From: CAVXJN01 sp963762165
GTDB taxonomy: Bacteria > Pseudomonadota > Gammaproteobacteria > JASBUN01
Direction: 5' to 3'
Length of the DNA stretch: 64,000 bases
Assembly: GCA_963762165.1 (NCBI GenBank)
Contig: CAVXJN010000003.1
Location: forward strand, 558,001 to 622,000
Shown here: positions 1 to 8,879 of the stretch, piece by piece
How the letters are laid out: each line of letters opens with the position of its first letter
Numbering within the stretch: the first letter of the stretch is position 1
Program-made: the position numbers and the translations under genes
Notes under the pieces: generated by a model
Databases searched by the model: none
What the model was told of the DNA's origin: nothing
The model's input: only the letters and a program-made list of their open reading frames with translations

Positions 1-1205
1 ACGGCGATCCAGGATATGTTGGCGAGGGACAAGCCCGCGCCCTCGAGCAGGCCGAAGCCCCAGCCGCTGGCGGCGTCGCCGCCGCGGTAGACCACTGTGT
101 CGATGAAATTCTTGGCTTTGTATTTGCTCTCCCGGTTGACCACCGTGAACAACACCTCCCTTGCCGGGCGCGTAAGCGCGTAGTTGCCAGCACGGCGCAC
201 GACCTGAAACGCCACCAACACCGCCAACGTTGGCAGCAACGCCAGGGTGGCGAACCCGGCGGCGACCAGCAACGGGATGGCTGCCAGCGCGACGCCCAGG
301 CGGAACCGGCTCATGATCCGGCCGGCGATGAACAGCTGTGTCGTCACGGTCAGGATGTTTACCGCCAGATCGATCAGCGCGAACAGCCGGGTACGTTGGC
401 CGGAATCCTCGAACGTTTCTTTGATGATGTGGGCCTGTTCGAAATACAGAAAAGTAGACAGGCTGGTGAACAGCAGCAGAAACAGGCAAATGCCCAACAG
501 ATACGGCGATGTAGCGACCAGTCTCAGGCCGGCAAACACCGACCCGCCCATGGGCGGGTCGCCCTGCGCCGGTTCGCGAGCACCGCGCAGCGCATGGTTC
601 CAGGTCAATAGCCGCTGTATGCATAGCGTCGCCGCGCCCAACAGCAGCGCAGCAACCAGCAGTAAATTGATGGCACCGACGGGACCGACGAGCGTCGCGG
701 TCAGCAGTGGTCCGACGATGGCGCCAGCGCTGCCCCCGGCGGCAATGAAACCGAACAGCCGCCGGGCCTGCTCGTTGCGGTACAGGTCTACCATCAGGCT
801 CCAGAATACCGAGACCACGAACAGATTGAAGACGCTCACCCAGACGAAAAACGCCCGCGCGATCCACGGTCCCCGCAGGGTTTCGAACAGCACGTAAAAC
901 AGCAGCAGATTGACGATAAAGAAGTAATACACCAGCGGTACGAACGTGCGCCGGGGATAGCGGGCAGCGACTGCGCCAAACAGGGGGACCGCCGCGAGCA
1001 TGACCGCGAACGTCGCGGTAAATACCCAGGGAAGATTGCCGATGCCGCCGGCAATGCCCATTTCGTCGCGCACCGGGCGCAGCACATAGTAGCTGCACAG
1101 CAGGCAGAAGAAATAGACGAACGACCAGGCGAGTGCCGCACCCTCGCCTGGGTGGACCTCGACCAGGCGTCGCAGCAGCGCAGCGCCGCGGGTTTGCTCC
1201 GTCAC
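1..1205 (-). CDS. MFS/AAA-family NTP:NDP exchange transporter-like protein (C-terminus outside window)
   Basis: Translating the minus strand gives about 400 residues of a polytopic membrane protein that runs off the left edge. Hydrophobic helices alternate with charged loops, and stretches such as YYVLRPVRDEMG, FWSLMVDLYRNEQARRLFG and SKYKAKNFIDTVVYRGGD resemble the bacterial branch of the ATP:ADP antiporter (AAA/Npt) family placed in the MFS clan. In parasites these proteins import host ATP. In free-living bacteria the substrate is usually unknown, so nucleotide exchange here is an inference. The start is GTG at 1205 or GTG at 1211, neither with a convincing ribosome binding site. It lies 70 bases after the DUF1028 gene on the same strand. 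Confidence 0.75.
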   Translation of the reverse strand, partial: MTEQTRGAALLRRLVEVHPGEGAALAWSFVYFFCLLCSYYVLRPVRDEMGIAGGIGNLPWVFTATFAVMLAAVPLFGAVAARYPRRTFVPLVYYFFIVNLLLFYVLFETLRGPWIARAFFVWVSVFNLFVVSVFWSLMVDLYRNEQARRLFGFIAAGGSAGAIVGPLLTATLVGPVGAINLLLVAALLLGAATLCIQRLLTWNHALRGAREPAQGDPPMGGSVFAGLRLVATSPYLLGICLFLLLFTSLSTFLYFEQAHIIKETFEDSGQRTRLFALIDLAVNILTVTTQLFIAGRIMSRFRLGVALAAIPLLVAAGFATLALLPTLAVLVAFQVVRRAGNYALTRPAREVLFTVVNRESKYKAKNFIDTVVYRGGDAASGWGFGLLEGAGLSLANISWIA

Positions 1206-1276
1206 AATCACGGCAAAGTCGGTCTCGCTGCTGTGCCGCGCGGGTCGATGCGCGGCTGTGAACGATCGGCGCAGTG

Positions 1277-2260
1277 TCAGCTTCGCCGGGCCGCCGAATC
1301 GGCAAGGTCGAAGATGCGCTGCAACAGATCGGGGTCATTAGGAAACAGCTTGGCGTCCACCAACCGCCGCGCCAATACGTCCCAGTCGCCAGCTGCGGCG
1401 AACACGCGTGCGAACAGCGGCAGCGCGTCATCCGCGCGGCCGGCATTCACCATTGCCACGGCGCGCCAGAACACCAGCTCCGGCGTGTTCGGCGCCAGTG
1501 CTTCCGCTTTTGCGAACTGCTCCAGGGCCTGGTCGAATTCCTTGCGCGCCAAGTGCGCATCACCGCGGCTGTTGTGATCATAGGCGCGTTGCAGCGCCAC
1601 CAGGCGTTGCAATTCCCGTAGCGGCTGCGGATGGTCTTCCACCCGCAGATCGAACACCCGGTCGTGGAGCGATGAGCCGGACTCGCGGCCACTGACGATC
1701 AGCAAGGCCGCCGACTGGCAACCGCGGAGGTCGCCGCCCGCCTCTTCGGCGCCCTGCAACGCCGCCATGAGACGGTCAGCCAGGTTGCTCCGCGTGGCTT
1801 CGTAGGACTCGGCCATGGCGCCCCATACGGAATCATTGCGCATCATGTTGGCCTGACACGCGTAGTGCTTGCCCTGGTGATGGCCTGCTGCAGCGACACA
1901 ATTTCGTCCGGTGTGCACGGCCACGTCTCCATGGACGTCGATCATTGCAACCTGGCGGTATTCGGGCGCTGCGTCTACAGCAAGAAAGCGAGCCAAGGCC
2001 TGCGATGCACTAAGCCCGGCGCACATCGCATCCATGCCGGCACCCCCGGAGACGATTTTCGGAAACGATTGAATGACGCTGACACCGACTCCGGCGATCG
2101 CCGAAGGCGCAAGGCTGCCGACCGAGAAATAATGGGATTGAATCGCGACCCCGAGGTTACCGCTGTCGGGGTCCAATGCGACGATGGAATAAGTCGCGAT
2201 CGGGGCGCCGAGGGTCGGCGGGCGGCCGGCGCTTTGCGTTCGTGCTGCGGACAAAGACAT
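1277..2260 (-). CDS. DUF1028 family protein (Ntn-hydrolase-like fold)
   Basis: A 327-residue protein whose N-terminal part (about 20-220) has the DUF1028 signature: ATYSIVALDPDSGNLGVAIQS followed by a glycine-rich GAGMDA region and HTGRNCV. The family is assigned to the Ntn-hydrolase superfamily, but its substrate is not established. The C-terminal 100 residues (ARKEFDQALEQFAKAEALAP...) look like one or two TPR-type helical repeats, a common partner in this family. The gene starts 27 bases after the stop of ppk on the same strand, so co-transcription is likely. Function is otherwise unknown. Confidence 0.8.
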   Translation of the reverse strand: MSLSAARTQSAGRPPTLGAPIATYSIVALDPDSGNLGVAIQSHYFSVGSLAPSAIAGVGVSVIQSFPKIVSGGAGMDAMCAGLSASQALARFLAVDAAPEYRQVAMIDVHGDVAVHTGRNCVAAAGHHQGKHYACQANMMRNDSVWGAMAESYEATRSNLADRLMAALQGAEEAGGDLRGCQSAALLIVSGRESGSSLHDRVFDLRVEDHPQPLRELQRLVALQRAYDHNSRGDAHLARKEFDQALEQFAKAEALAPNTPELVFWRAVAMVNAGRADDALPLFARVFAAAGDWDVLARRLVDAKLFPNDPDLLQRIFDLADSAARRS

Positions 2261-2287
2261 ATCCCGCAGTATAGAACGGCGACGTGA

Positions 2288-4378
2288 TCAGGGATTGCCG
2301 AGCGCGTCGGTCTTGGCGAGTTTTTCCAACAGGATTTCCTGAGCGACACGCGCTTTTTGACTGCCTGGCTTCAAGCGCTTGTAGCTGCCATCGCTTTGCA
2401 GGTTCCACGCCTGGCAATTATCGCTCAGATAGGCCAGCAGCCCTTCTTTGACCACGTGATTGATGAGCGCCTCTTCCTCGATGGGAAAGCAGGTCTCCAC
2501 CCGACGGAAGAAATTGCGCTCCATCCAGTCGGCGCTGGCGCAGTACACCTTGGGGTCGCCGGCGTTGTGAAAGTAATAGATCCGCGTGTGTTCGAGAAAA
2601 CGGCCGATGATCGAGCGCACGTGGATGTTTTCGGACACGCCGGGCACGCCCGGGCGCAGGCAGCAGGCGCCGCGCACGATGAGGTCGATCTTCACCCCTG
2701 CCTGGGATGCATGATACAGGGCGCGAATGATCTGCGGTTCGACCAGGGCGTTGACCTTGACGATGATACGCGCGTCTTTGCCGGCGGCCGCATTGGTGGC
2801 TTCGGCTTCAATCAGAGCTATCAGCGTCCTGTGCAGCGTGAATGGCGATTGCAGCAGCTTCTTCAGTTTGGTTGCGCGGCCTAGGCCGGTGAGTTGCAGA
2901 AACAGCCGGTGCACATCTTCGCCGAAAGCCTTGTCGCACGTGATCAAGCCATAGTCGGTGTAATTTTGCACTGTGCCGACGTGATAATTGCCGGTTCCCA
3001 GATGCACGTAACGGCGGATACGGCGGCCTTCGCGGCGCACGATCAGCAGCATCTTGGCATGGGTCTTGTGGGCCACCACACCATAAACCACGTGCGCGCC
3101 GGCGTCCTGCAGGCGTGTCGCCAGCTCGATATTGGCCTCTTCGTCGAAGCGCGCGCGCAGCTCCACCACCACCGTGACCTCCTTGCCGGCGCGGGCGGCA
3201 TCCACCAGGGCATCGATCAGGGGCGAGTCGGCGCCGGTGCGGTACAGGGTCTGCTTGATCGCCAGCACGTCGGGATCGGCGGCGGCCTGGCGCAACAGGT
3301 CGATGACAGGGACAAAGGATTCGAACGGGTGGTGCAGGAGCACATCGTCGTTGCGCACCACTTCAAACATGTCTTCGGAGTTGGCGATGCGCTTGGGTAA
3401 GCCGGGCGTGAACGGGGGGTATTTCAGTTCCGGCCGGTCGACCATGTGGTAAACCGCCAGCAGGCGATTGAGATTGACCGGGCCGTTGACCTGGTACAAG
3501 TCCTCGATTCCCAGCTTGAACTGATTGAGCAGAAATTCGGCCGTTTCCGGCGGGCACTTGTCGGCGACTTCCAAGCGCACGGTGTCGCCCAGACGCCGGG
3601 CGGAAAGCTGTCCTTTCAGGGCGCGCATCAAATCGTCGATTTCCTCCTCGTCGACGAACAGGTCCGAATCCCGGGTGGCGCGGAACTGGTGACAGCCGGT
3701 GACGTTCATGCCGGGAAACAAATCCGAGACATGAGCGTGAATGACGGAGCTGAGAAACACGAAACTGCAGCTGCCCCCGGACAGGGAGTCGGGCAGTTGA
3801 ATCACCCGCGGCAGCGAACGCGGTGCCTGGACGATGGCGACCCGGCTTTCGCGGCCGAACGCGTCCTTGCCTTCCAGGGAGACGACGAAGTTCAGACTTT
3901 TGTTGAGTACCCGCGGAAACGGGTGGGCGGGATCCAAGCCCAGAGGACTGAGCACCGGCAGCAGTTCATTGTTGAAGAAGCGTTTGACCCACGCAGCCTG
4001 CTTCTGGGTCCAGCGGTCGCGGCGGGCGAAGCGGATGCGATGCCGCGCCAACTCAGGGATCAAGACTTCGTTGAGTACGCGATATTGCTCCTCGACCAGT
4101 TTATGGGCTTCGTTGCGCACCCGCGCCAGCACTTCACCGGGTGCGAGCCCATCGGCTTCGGTTTTGAGCGAAGCCAACGCTTCGACATGCTTCAAGCCCG
4201 CTACCCGGATCTCGAAGAACTCGTCCAGGTTGGTGGAGGAGATACACAGAAAACGCAGTCGTTCCAGCAGCGGCGTCTGTTCGTCCTGGGCCTGATGCAG
4301 GACCCGCCATTGGAATCGCAGCAGGCTCAGTTCGCGGTTGATGTAGAGATCTGGATTTTTCAGGTCGATGTCGAGCAT
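2288..4378 (-). CDS. ppk1: Polyphosphate kinase 1
   Basis: This enzyme reversibly transfers the terminal phosphate of ATP to inorganic polyphosphate and is a peripheral membrane protein. At 696 residues it has normal Ppk1 length and the usual order: N-terminal helical domain (YINRELSLLRFQWRVL), head domain, and two phospholipase D-like catalytic domains. The autophosphorylated histidine is His440 in the KTHAKMLL motif, equivalent to E. coli His435. The second conserved histidine is His597 in FLEHTRIYYF. GTGNYH and the ELRARFDEEANI segment are also intact. The DUF1028 gene follows on the same strand and hemB precedes it by 34 bases. Confidence 0.96.
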   Translation of the reverse strand: MLDIDLKNPDLYINRELSLLRFQWRVLHQAQDEQTPLLERLRFLCISSTNLDEFFEIRVAGLKHVEALASLKTEADGLAPGEVLARVRNEAHKLVEEQYRVLNEVLIPELARHRIRFARRDRWTQKQAAWVKRFFNNELLPVLSPLGLDPAHPFPRVLNKSLNFVVSLEGKDAFGRESRVAIVQAPRSLPRVIQLPDSLSGGSCSFVFLSSVIHAHVSDLFPGMNVTGCHQFRATRDSDLFVDEEEIDDLMRALKGQLSARRLGDTVRLEVADKCPPETAEFLLNQFKLGIEDLYQVNGPVNLNRLLAVYHMVDRPELKYPPFTPGLPKRIANSEDMFEVVRNDDVLLHHPFESFVPVIDLLRQAAADPDVLAIKQTLYRTGADSPLIDALVDAARAGKEVTVVVELRARFDEEANIELATRLQDAGAHVVYGVVAHKTHAKMLLIVRREGRRIRRYVHLGTGNYHVGTVQNYTDYGLITCDKAFGEDVHRLFLQLTGLGRATKLKKLLQSPFTLHRTLIALIEAEATNAAAGKDARIIVKVNALVEPQIIRALYHASQAGVKIDLIVRGACCLRPGVPGVSENIHVRSIIGRFLEHTRIYYFHNAGDPKVYCASADWMERNFFRRVETCFPIEEEALINHVVKEGLLAYLSDNCQAWNLQSDGSYKRLKPGSQKARVAQEILLEKLAKTDALGNP

Positions 4379-4412
4379 CGGACCAGTATATTACAGGGCG
4401 GTGAACAAATGG

Positions 4413-5423
4413 TTACACGGCCTGCAGCCAGCGGGCGGCGGACTTAGCGAAGTAGGTGAGGATGCCGTCGGCGCCGGCGCGCTTGATCGATAGCAAGGAC
4501 TCCAGCACCACGGCGCGCTCGTCGAGCCAGCCGTGATCCGCCGCCGCTTTGAGCATGGCGTATTCGCCGCTGACCTGATAGACGAAAGTCGGCGCGCCGA
4601 AGCGGTCCTTCACCCGGCGCACGATGTCTAGGTAAGGCATGCCCGGTTTGACCATGATCATGTCGGCGCCTTCCTCCAGGTCCAGCGCCACTTCCCGCAG
4701 TGCTTCGTCGCTGTTGGCCGGGTCCATCTGGTAGGTGTGCTTGTCGCCAGCGCCGAGATTGGCGGCCGACCCGACGGCATCGCGAAACGGACCATAGAAA
4801 CTGGATGCGTATTTCGCGGCGTAGGCCAGGATACGGGTGTGGATAAAACCCTTGTCCTCCAGCGCCCGGCGAATGGCGCCGACGCGCCCGTCCATCATGT
4901 CCGAAGGCGCCACCACATCGGCGCCCGCTGCGGCATGGGACAGCGCCTGCTTGACCAAGACTTCGACGGTTTCGTCGTTGAGTACATAGCCGTCGTCATC
5001 GATCAGACCGTCCTGACCGTGGATGGTAAACGGGTCCAGGGCGACGTCGGTGATGACGCCTAGTTCGGGGAAGCGTTGTTTCAACGCCCGCACCGCCCGT
5101 TGCGCCAAGCCGTCGGGATTGTAGGCCTCGCGCGCGTCCGCGGATTTCGCCTCTGCGGGCGTCACCGGAAACAGGGCCAGCGCCGGAATTCCCAGCTCCA
5201 GGCATTGCTCGGCTTCGCCTAGCAAGCCGTCGATCGAGACCCGCTCGACGCCGGGCATGGACGCGACCGGTTCGCGTTGGCCGCTGCCTTCGAGCACGAA
5301 CAAGGGATAAATCAGATCGTCGGCGCTGAGGCGGGCTTCGCGCATCAGGCGGCGGGAGAACGGATCGCGCCGCATACGTCGCATGCGCGCTGCCGGATAG
5401 CGACTGGATTCGAAGTCAGACAT
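4413..5423 (-). CDS. hemB: Delta-aminolevulinic acid dehydratase (porphobilinogen synthase)
   Basis: HemB condenses two 5-aminolevulinate molecules to porphobilinogen in cytoplasmic heme synthesis. The 336-residue product has both Schiff-base lysines, Lys204 in AYAAKYASSFYGPF and Lys259 in DMIMVKPG. The active-site loop reads DVALDPFTIHGQDG, where zinc-type enzymes have cysteines, so this is the Mg-dependent type known from Pseudomonas. I chose ATG at 5423 over the in-frame TTG at 5426. GGAG lies about eleven bases upstream. hemF, another heme gene, is at 16.7-17.6 kb. Confidence 0.97.
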   Translation of the reverse strand: MSDFESSRYPAARMRRMRRDPFSRRLMREARLSADDLIYPLFVLEGSGQREPVASMPGVERVSIDGLLGEAEQCLELGIPALALFPVTPAEAKSADAREAYNPDGLAQRAVRALKQRFPELGVITDVALDPFTIHGQDGLIDDDGYVLNDETVEVLVKQALSHAAAGADVVAPSDMMDGRVGAIRRALEDKGFIHTRILAYAAKYASSFYGPFRDAVGSAANLGAGDKHTYQMDPANSDEALREVALDLEEGADMIMVKPGMPYLDIVRRVKDRFGAPTFVYQVSGEYAMLKAAADHGWLDERAVVLESLLSIKRAGADGILTYFAKSAARWLQAV

Positions 5424-5544
5424 CAATGGGCTCCGCTGCGGTCTGTACCAGGGCCGGGGATCAAGGGTGCATGGCTTCCTGTATGGTGCCTGGGCCCGGC
5501 CGTGGGCGCAGTCTATCGGCTTTTGCGCGGGGGGTGAACGCTGC

Positions 5545-6237
5545 TCAGGAATCCGGGTTCGGAGTCTCGTGGCTCGGTTCCCGTTCCACCGGCAGGCCGG
5601 CGCTGTGCCATTGGGGGTAACCGCCGGCCAGGCGGTGCGCGGTGATACCCCGCTCCCGTAGCTGCGCGACGGCCTCGTAGGCGAGCACGCAATACGGGCC
5701 GCGGCAATACGCCACGACGTCGGCGGCGGCGCTCAGCTCGTCGATATGCTCGGCCAGCTTTTGCAGCGGCACGCTGCGGGCGCCGGCGATATGGCCGGCG
5801 GTGTATTCGTCGGTCGGTCGTACGTCGATGACCGTGACCACGCCGCTGCGCAGGCGTTCGGCCAGATGTTCCGCGGCCACGGGCTCGAGGCTGTCCTTGG
5901 TGGTGAGGTGGCTCTTCACCAGCCGGTCGACGTCGGCCAGGCTGCGTCCGGCGATATTGCGCAACGCCTCCAGGAGATCGATTACGGCCGGATCGAATAG
6001 ACTGTAATAGACATGCTGGCCGGCCTTGCGGGCATCCACCAGCCCCGCTTGCCGCAGCTGCTGCAAATGTTGCGAGGTATTGGCCATGGTCAGGCCGCAG
6101 GCCCGGGCCAAGGCTTCCACACTGCGTTCGCCTTGGGATAGGAACTCTAATAGTTCCAACCGGTTGCCGTTGCTCAATGCTTTGCCGATACGAGCAAACT
6201 GGGTGTAGATCTCATGCTGGAAACTGCTTTCGCGCAT
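5545..6237 (-). CDS. ArsR-family regulator fused to a rhodanese domain
   Basis: A 230-residue two-domain protein. Residues about 1-95 form an ArsR-type winged helix (ALSNGNRLELLEFLSQGERSVE, then LTMANTSQHLQQLRQAGLV). Residues about 115-220 form a rhodanese domain with IDVRPTDEYTAGHIAGA and the active loop YCRGPYC, which keeps the sulfur-carrying cysteine and a second one four residues on. Related fusions are thought to sense persulfide, metals or redox state; the signal here is inferred. The start is ATG at 6237. The reading frame stays open upstream only because it runs antisense to the next gene. A palindrome at 6293-6308 lies in the divergent promoter and is a likely autoregulatory operator. 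Confidence 0.9.
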   Translation of the reverse strand: MRESSFQHEIYTQFARIGKALSNGNRLELLEFLSQGERSVEALARACGLTMANTSQHLQQLRQAGLVDARKAGQHVYYSLFDPAVIDLLEALRNIAGRSLADVDRLVKSHLTTKDSLEPVAAEHLAERLRSGVVTVIDVRPTDEYTAGHIAGARSVPLQKLAEHIDELSAAADVVAYCRGPYCVLAYEAVAQLRERGITAHRLAGGYPQWHSAGLPVEREPSHETPNPDS

Positions 6238-6275
6238 ACGGGTCCTCCCAGCAGACCATCGCTGTACGACCCGGC

Positions 6276-6303
6276 TTGCAGGCCGATAGCTCATTAGTAT
6301 ATA
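6276..6303 (+). promoter_or_regulatory. Predicted sigma70-like promoter for the phosphatase-Mla operon
   Basis: TTGCAG (6276-6281) and TATATA (6298-6303) are separated by 16 bases. They lie about 110 bases upstream of the HDOD-phosphatase start. The -10 element falls inside the palindrome at 6293-6308, so a protein bound there would block RNA polymerase. This is read from sequence only. Confidence 0.4.
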
Positions 6304-6308
6304 CGAAT
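6293..6308. promoter_or_regulatory. Near-perfect 16-bp palindrome, candidate ArsR operator
   Basis: ATTAGTATATACGAAT matches its own reverse complement at 14 of 16 positions. AT-rich palindromes of this size are typical ArsR/SmtB operators. It sits between the divergent ArsR-rhodanese gene and the HDOD-phosphatase operon and overlaps a TATACT-like -10 on the minus strand and TATATA on the plus strand, so one bound dimer could control both. Confidence 0.55.
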
Positions 6309-6411
6309 ATTCTACCCCAATGACGAGACAATCCGCTCCGTAACAGTGGCAATTCCCCGGCCGTGGCGGCAATCTGGACGCCATCGCGCAACCGGAGACG
6401 GTCATACCTTG

Positions 6412-8106
6412 ATGGACACCGCTGACAGCCGCGCCGCCGCGTTGCGTTCGCTCCGCCCGGCCGACATACCGGCACCGCCCCAGGCGGCCTTGGAAGTGCT
6501 GCGCGCTTGTGCCGAGGAGCGGGTGGACAGCCGCAAGCTGGGGGCGTTGGTCCACAATGATCCCGGCTTGACGGCGGAGCTGCTGCGTATCGCCAATTCC
6601 CCCTATTACGGTCTCGGCCGGGAAATCTACAGCGCATCCCAGGCGGTTACGGTGCTGGGCCAAAAGACGTTGCGCAATCTGGTGCTCAGCATTTCCGTGC
6701 GCGATGCCCTGCGCCAGGACGCCATCGCGGATTTCGACATCGTCTCGTTCTGGGAAGATGTGCTGCGCTGCGCCGTAGCCGCGCGGCTGTTGGGCCAGGC
6801 CCTGGACCTCGATGCCGATGCCTGCTTCGCCGCCGGCCTGCTTGCCGACTTCAGTCTGCTGGCGTTGTTTCACCTGTATCCGCAGCAAGCCAAGGAATGG
6901 CGCGAATTGCGGCTTCTGGATCCGGAAGCCCGGCGCCTGCGCGAGTACGAACGTTTCCAGGCCAGTCACGACCAAGTCGCGGCGCTGTTGGCCGAATCGT
7001 GGATGCTGCCGGAGGATTTGTCTGCTGCTCTGACGGAGCACCACCAATGCGGTGGTTCCATTGCCCAGCCGTCGCTGACGTCGGTGCTGCATTGCGCCGA
7101 TTGGATGGCGGCGGTTTATCAGGCCGGCGAGGTGGGCGCGGTATTGGAGCAGTGCCACGACCGCATCGAGCGCTGTCTCGGGCTTGAGCGGGACCGCACC
7201 GATATACTGTTGGCGGAGCTGCCGACCCACGTTACCCAGGCGGCGCAGGCGCTCGGTCTGCACGTGGATGCGCAACCGGATTTCGACTCTATCCTGCGGG
7301 CGGCCAATCTGCGCTTGGCGCAAGAGAACTTGAGCTACCAGGAAATGGCCTGGGAACTGCAACAAGCGCTCCGGGAACGCGACCGCCTCGCGGGCGAACT
7401 GAACCGAGAGCTGGCGTTGGCCGGCGAGATACAACAGAGCCTGTTGCCGGGCGCGGCAACCGCCGATCTTCCAGTGTACGGCGTGAACGTGCCGGCCGGC
7501 GATCTTTCGGGGGACTTCTATGACTATTTCGTGTTGCCCGACGGTCGCGTGTATTTCAATCTCGCTGACGTATCCGGCAAGGGCATCACTGCGGCACTGC
7601 TCATGGCCAAGACCAGCAGTTTGTTCCATTGCCTGGGTAAACAGATCCACCAGCCGGCGAAACTGCTGCAAGTGCTCAATCGCGAGCTGTGCGAAACCTC
7701 GACCCACGGTATGTTCGTGACCATGGTCGCCGGCATCTACGATCCCACCGACGATGTCGTGGAACTGGTCAACGCCGGTAACCCGCCGGCACTGCTGCTC
7801 GAACGTACCGGCAACGTACAGCAGATCGCCGCCCAGGCACCGCCCCTTGGCGTGGTCGCGGAAGCGGAGTTTTCCCATAGCCGCTTTCCACTCGGCGGCG
7901 GCAGTTTGTACCTTTTTTCCGACGGCATCAGCGAGGCGCGCCTGGGCGGCAAGGCGATGCTCGGCATCGACGGCTTGACGTCATTGCTGCTGGCGCTTGC
8001 CGGGCAACCGCCGCAGCAACGTCTCGAGGCGGTGGTGCACAAACTCAAAGATGCAGGCACGCGGCGCGACGATGTTACGCTGTTGCTGGTGGAGCGCGCT
8101 CGGTGA
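6412..8106 (+). CDS. HDOD domain-SpoIIE/PP2C-type protein phosphatase
   Basis: A 564-residue cytoplasmic signalling protein. Residues about 20-270 are an HDOD domain (ADIPAPPQAALEVLRACAEE, LLRIANSPYYGLGREI, VTVLGQKTLRNLVLSIS). A helical linker (about 305-340) leads to a SpoIIE-type PP2C domain with the motifs GDLSGDFYDYF, LADVSGKGITAALLMA and YLFSDGISEAR, which hold the metal-binding aspartates. Such phosphatases dephosphorylate STAS proteins in partner-switching systems. I prefer ATG at 6412 to the in-frame GTG at 6346, because the added residues look non-coding. The stop overlaps the next start by four bases (GTGA), so translation is probably coupled. Confidence 0.9.
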   Translation: MDTADSRAAALRSLRPADIPAPPQAALEVLRACAEERVDSRKLGALVHNDPGLTAELLRIANSPYYGLGREIYSASQAVTVLGQKTLRNLVLSISVRDALRQDAIADFDIVSFWEDVLRCAVAARLLGQALDLDADACFAAGLLADFSLLALFHLYPQQAKEWRELRLLDPEARRLREYERFQASHDQVAALLAESWMLPEDLSAALTEHHQCGGSIAQPSLTSVLHCADWMAAVYQAGEVGAVLEQCHDRIERCLGLERDRTDILLAELPTHVTQAAQALGLHVDAQPDFDSILRAANLRLAQENLSYQEMAWELQQALRERDRLAGELNRELALAGEIQQSLLPGAATADLPVYGVNVPAGDLSGDFYDYFVLPDGRVYFNLADVSGKGITAALLMAKTSSLFHCLGKQIHQPAKLLQVLNRELCETSTHGMFVTMVAGIYDPTDDVVELVNAGNPPALLLERTGNVQQIAAQAPPLGVVAEAEFSHSRFPLGGGSLYLFSDGISEARLGGKAMLGIDGLTSLLLALAGQPPQQRLEAVVHKLKDAGTRRDDVTLLLVERAR

Positions 8107-8543
8107 GCCTGCGCAAGCTGGCGGAATTGCGGATCCAGTCGCGCCCCGAACACTTGCGCATGCTGCGCGCCGTTGTGCAAAGTGCGATGGACACCGCGGC
8201 CGCCGATCGCGAAGTCACCGAAGGCGTTGTGCTGGCGGTCAGCGAAGCATGCACCAACATCATCCGTCATGCCTATGGACCACATCGCAGCGGTGAAATC
8301 GTGCTGGAAATCTTCAATAATCAGGATGAGATGCGATTCAAGTTGATGGACTTCGCGCCCCCGGTGGATCGGGCCGCCTGCTGCACGCCAACTGCCACCG
8401 AGCTGCGCCCTGGCGGCCTCGGTATTCATTTGATTCACCAGATCATGGATGAAGCACGCTTCATCGAGCCGCCGCCCGGCGTCGGCAACGCATTCGAAAT
8501 GATCAAGCGCGGGCTGCATGCCCGCACGCACGGAGAGGGGTAA
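8103..8543 (+). CDS. RsbW-like anti-sigma factor/serine kinase (HATPase_c)
   Basis: A 146-residue GHKL-type ATPase of the RsbW/SpoIIAB family. The N box is EACTNIIRHAY, the region after it is LMDFAPP, and the lid region is GGLGIHLIHQIMDEA. In partner switching such proteins phosphorylate a STAS partner on serine and may also sequester a sigma factor. Its start is GTG at 8103, overlapping the phosphatase stop. The STAS gene starts at its stop (TAATG). No sigma factor gene is next to it, which suggests that the STAS protein is its main target here. Confidence 0.88.
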   Translation: MSLRKLAELRIQSRPEHLRMLRAVVQSAMDTAAADREVTEGVVLAVSEACTNIIRHAYGPHRSGEIVLEIFNNQDEMRFKLMDFAPPVDRAACCTPTATELRPGGLGIHLIHQIMDEARFIEPPPGVGNAFEMIKRGLHARTHGEG

Positions 8544-8872
8544 TGGAATATAGCGTGCGCAATGAAGGCCCGTTCACGGTAATTGCACTTTCGGGTGAAG
8601 TCGATATGTACTATTCGCCCCAGGCACGGAAACAGATTCTGCGGGCGCTGAGACACAAGCAGCCGGTGTTGGTGGACCTGAGCGATGTGCAATACATCGA
8701 CAGCTCCGGCGTCGCCAGTCTGGTGGAGGGGTATCAACTGGCGCGCACCGATAATTTGGAATTTGCGCTGGTGGGGGTGAGTGAGGCGGCGCTGCGGGTA
8801 CTGCAATTGGCGCGGCTGGACAAGGTCTTTCCCATTTACGGCTCGGTCGGCGAGCGCCTGCAGCGGAACTGA
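8543..8872 (+). CDS. STAS domain protein, anti-sigma antagonist / MlaB-like
   Basis: A single STAS domain of 109 residues. The phosphorylatable loop is YIDSSGVASL; the second serine of DSSG is the one phosphorylated in SpoIIAA/RsbV proteins. It could serve two families: antagonist of the RsbW-like kinase upstream, or the MlaB-type STAS subunit that binds the MlaF ATPase downstream. It sits exactly where mlaB-type functions are expected, seven bases before mlaE, and no other STAS gene is seen in the window. Confidence 0.88.
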   Translation: MEYSVRNEGPFTVIALSGEVDMYYSPQARKQILRALRHKQPVLVDLSDVQYIDSSGVASLVEGYQLARTDNLEFALVGVSEAALRVLQLARLDKVFPIYGSVGERLQRN

Positions 8873-8879
8873 AAATCAC

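Noticed and set aside
6240..7878. Long minus-strand open frame joined to the ArsR-rhodanese gene
   Set aside because: It lies wholly antisense to the HDOD-phosphatase, has no family features, and the ArsR start at 6237 explains the real protein.
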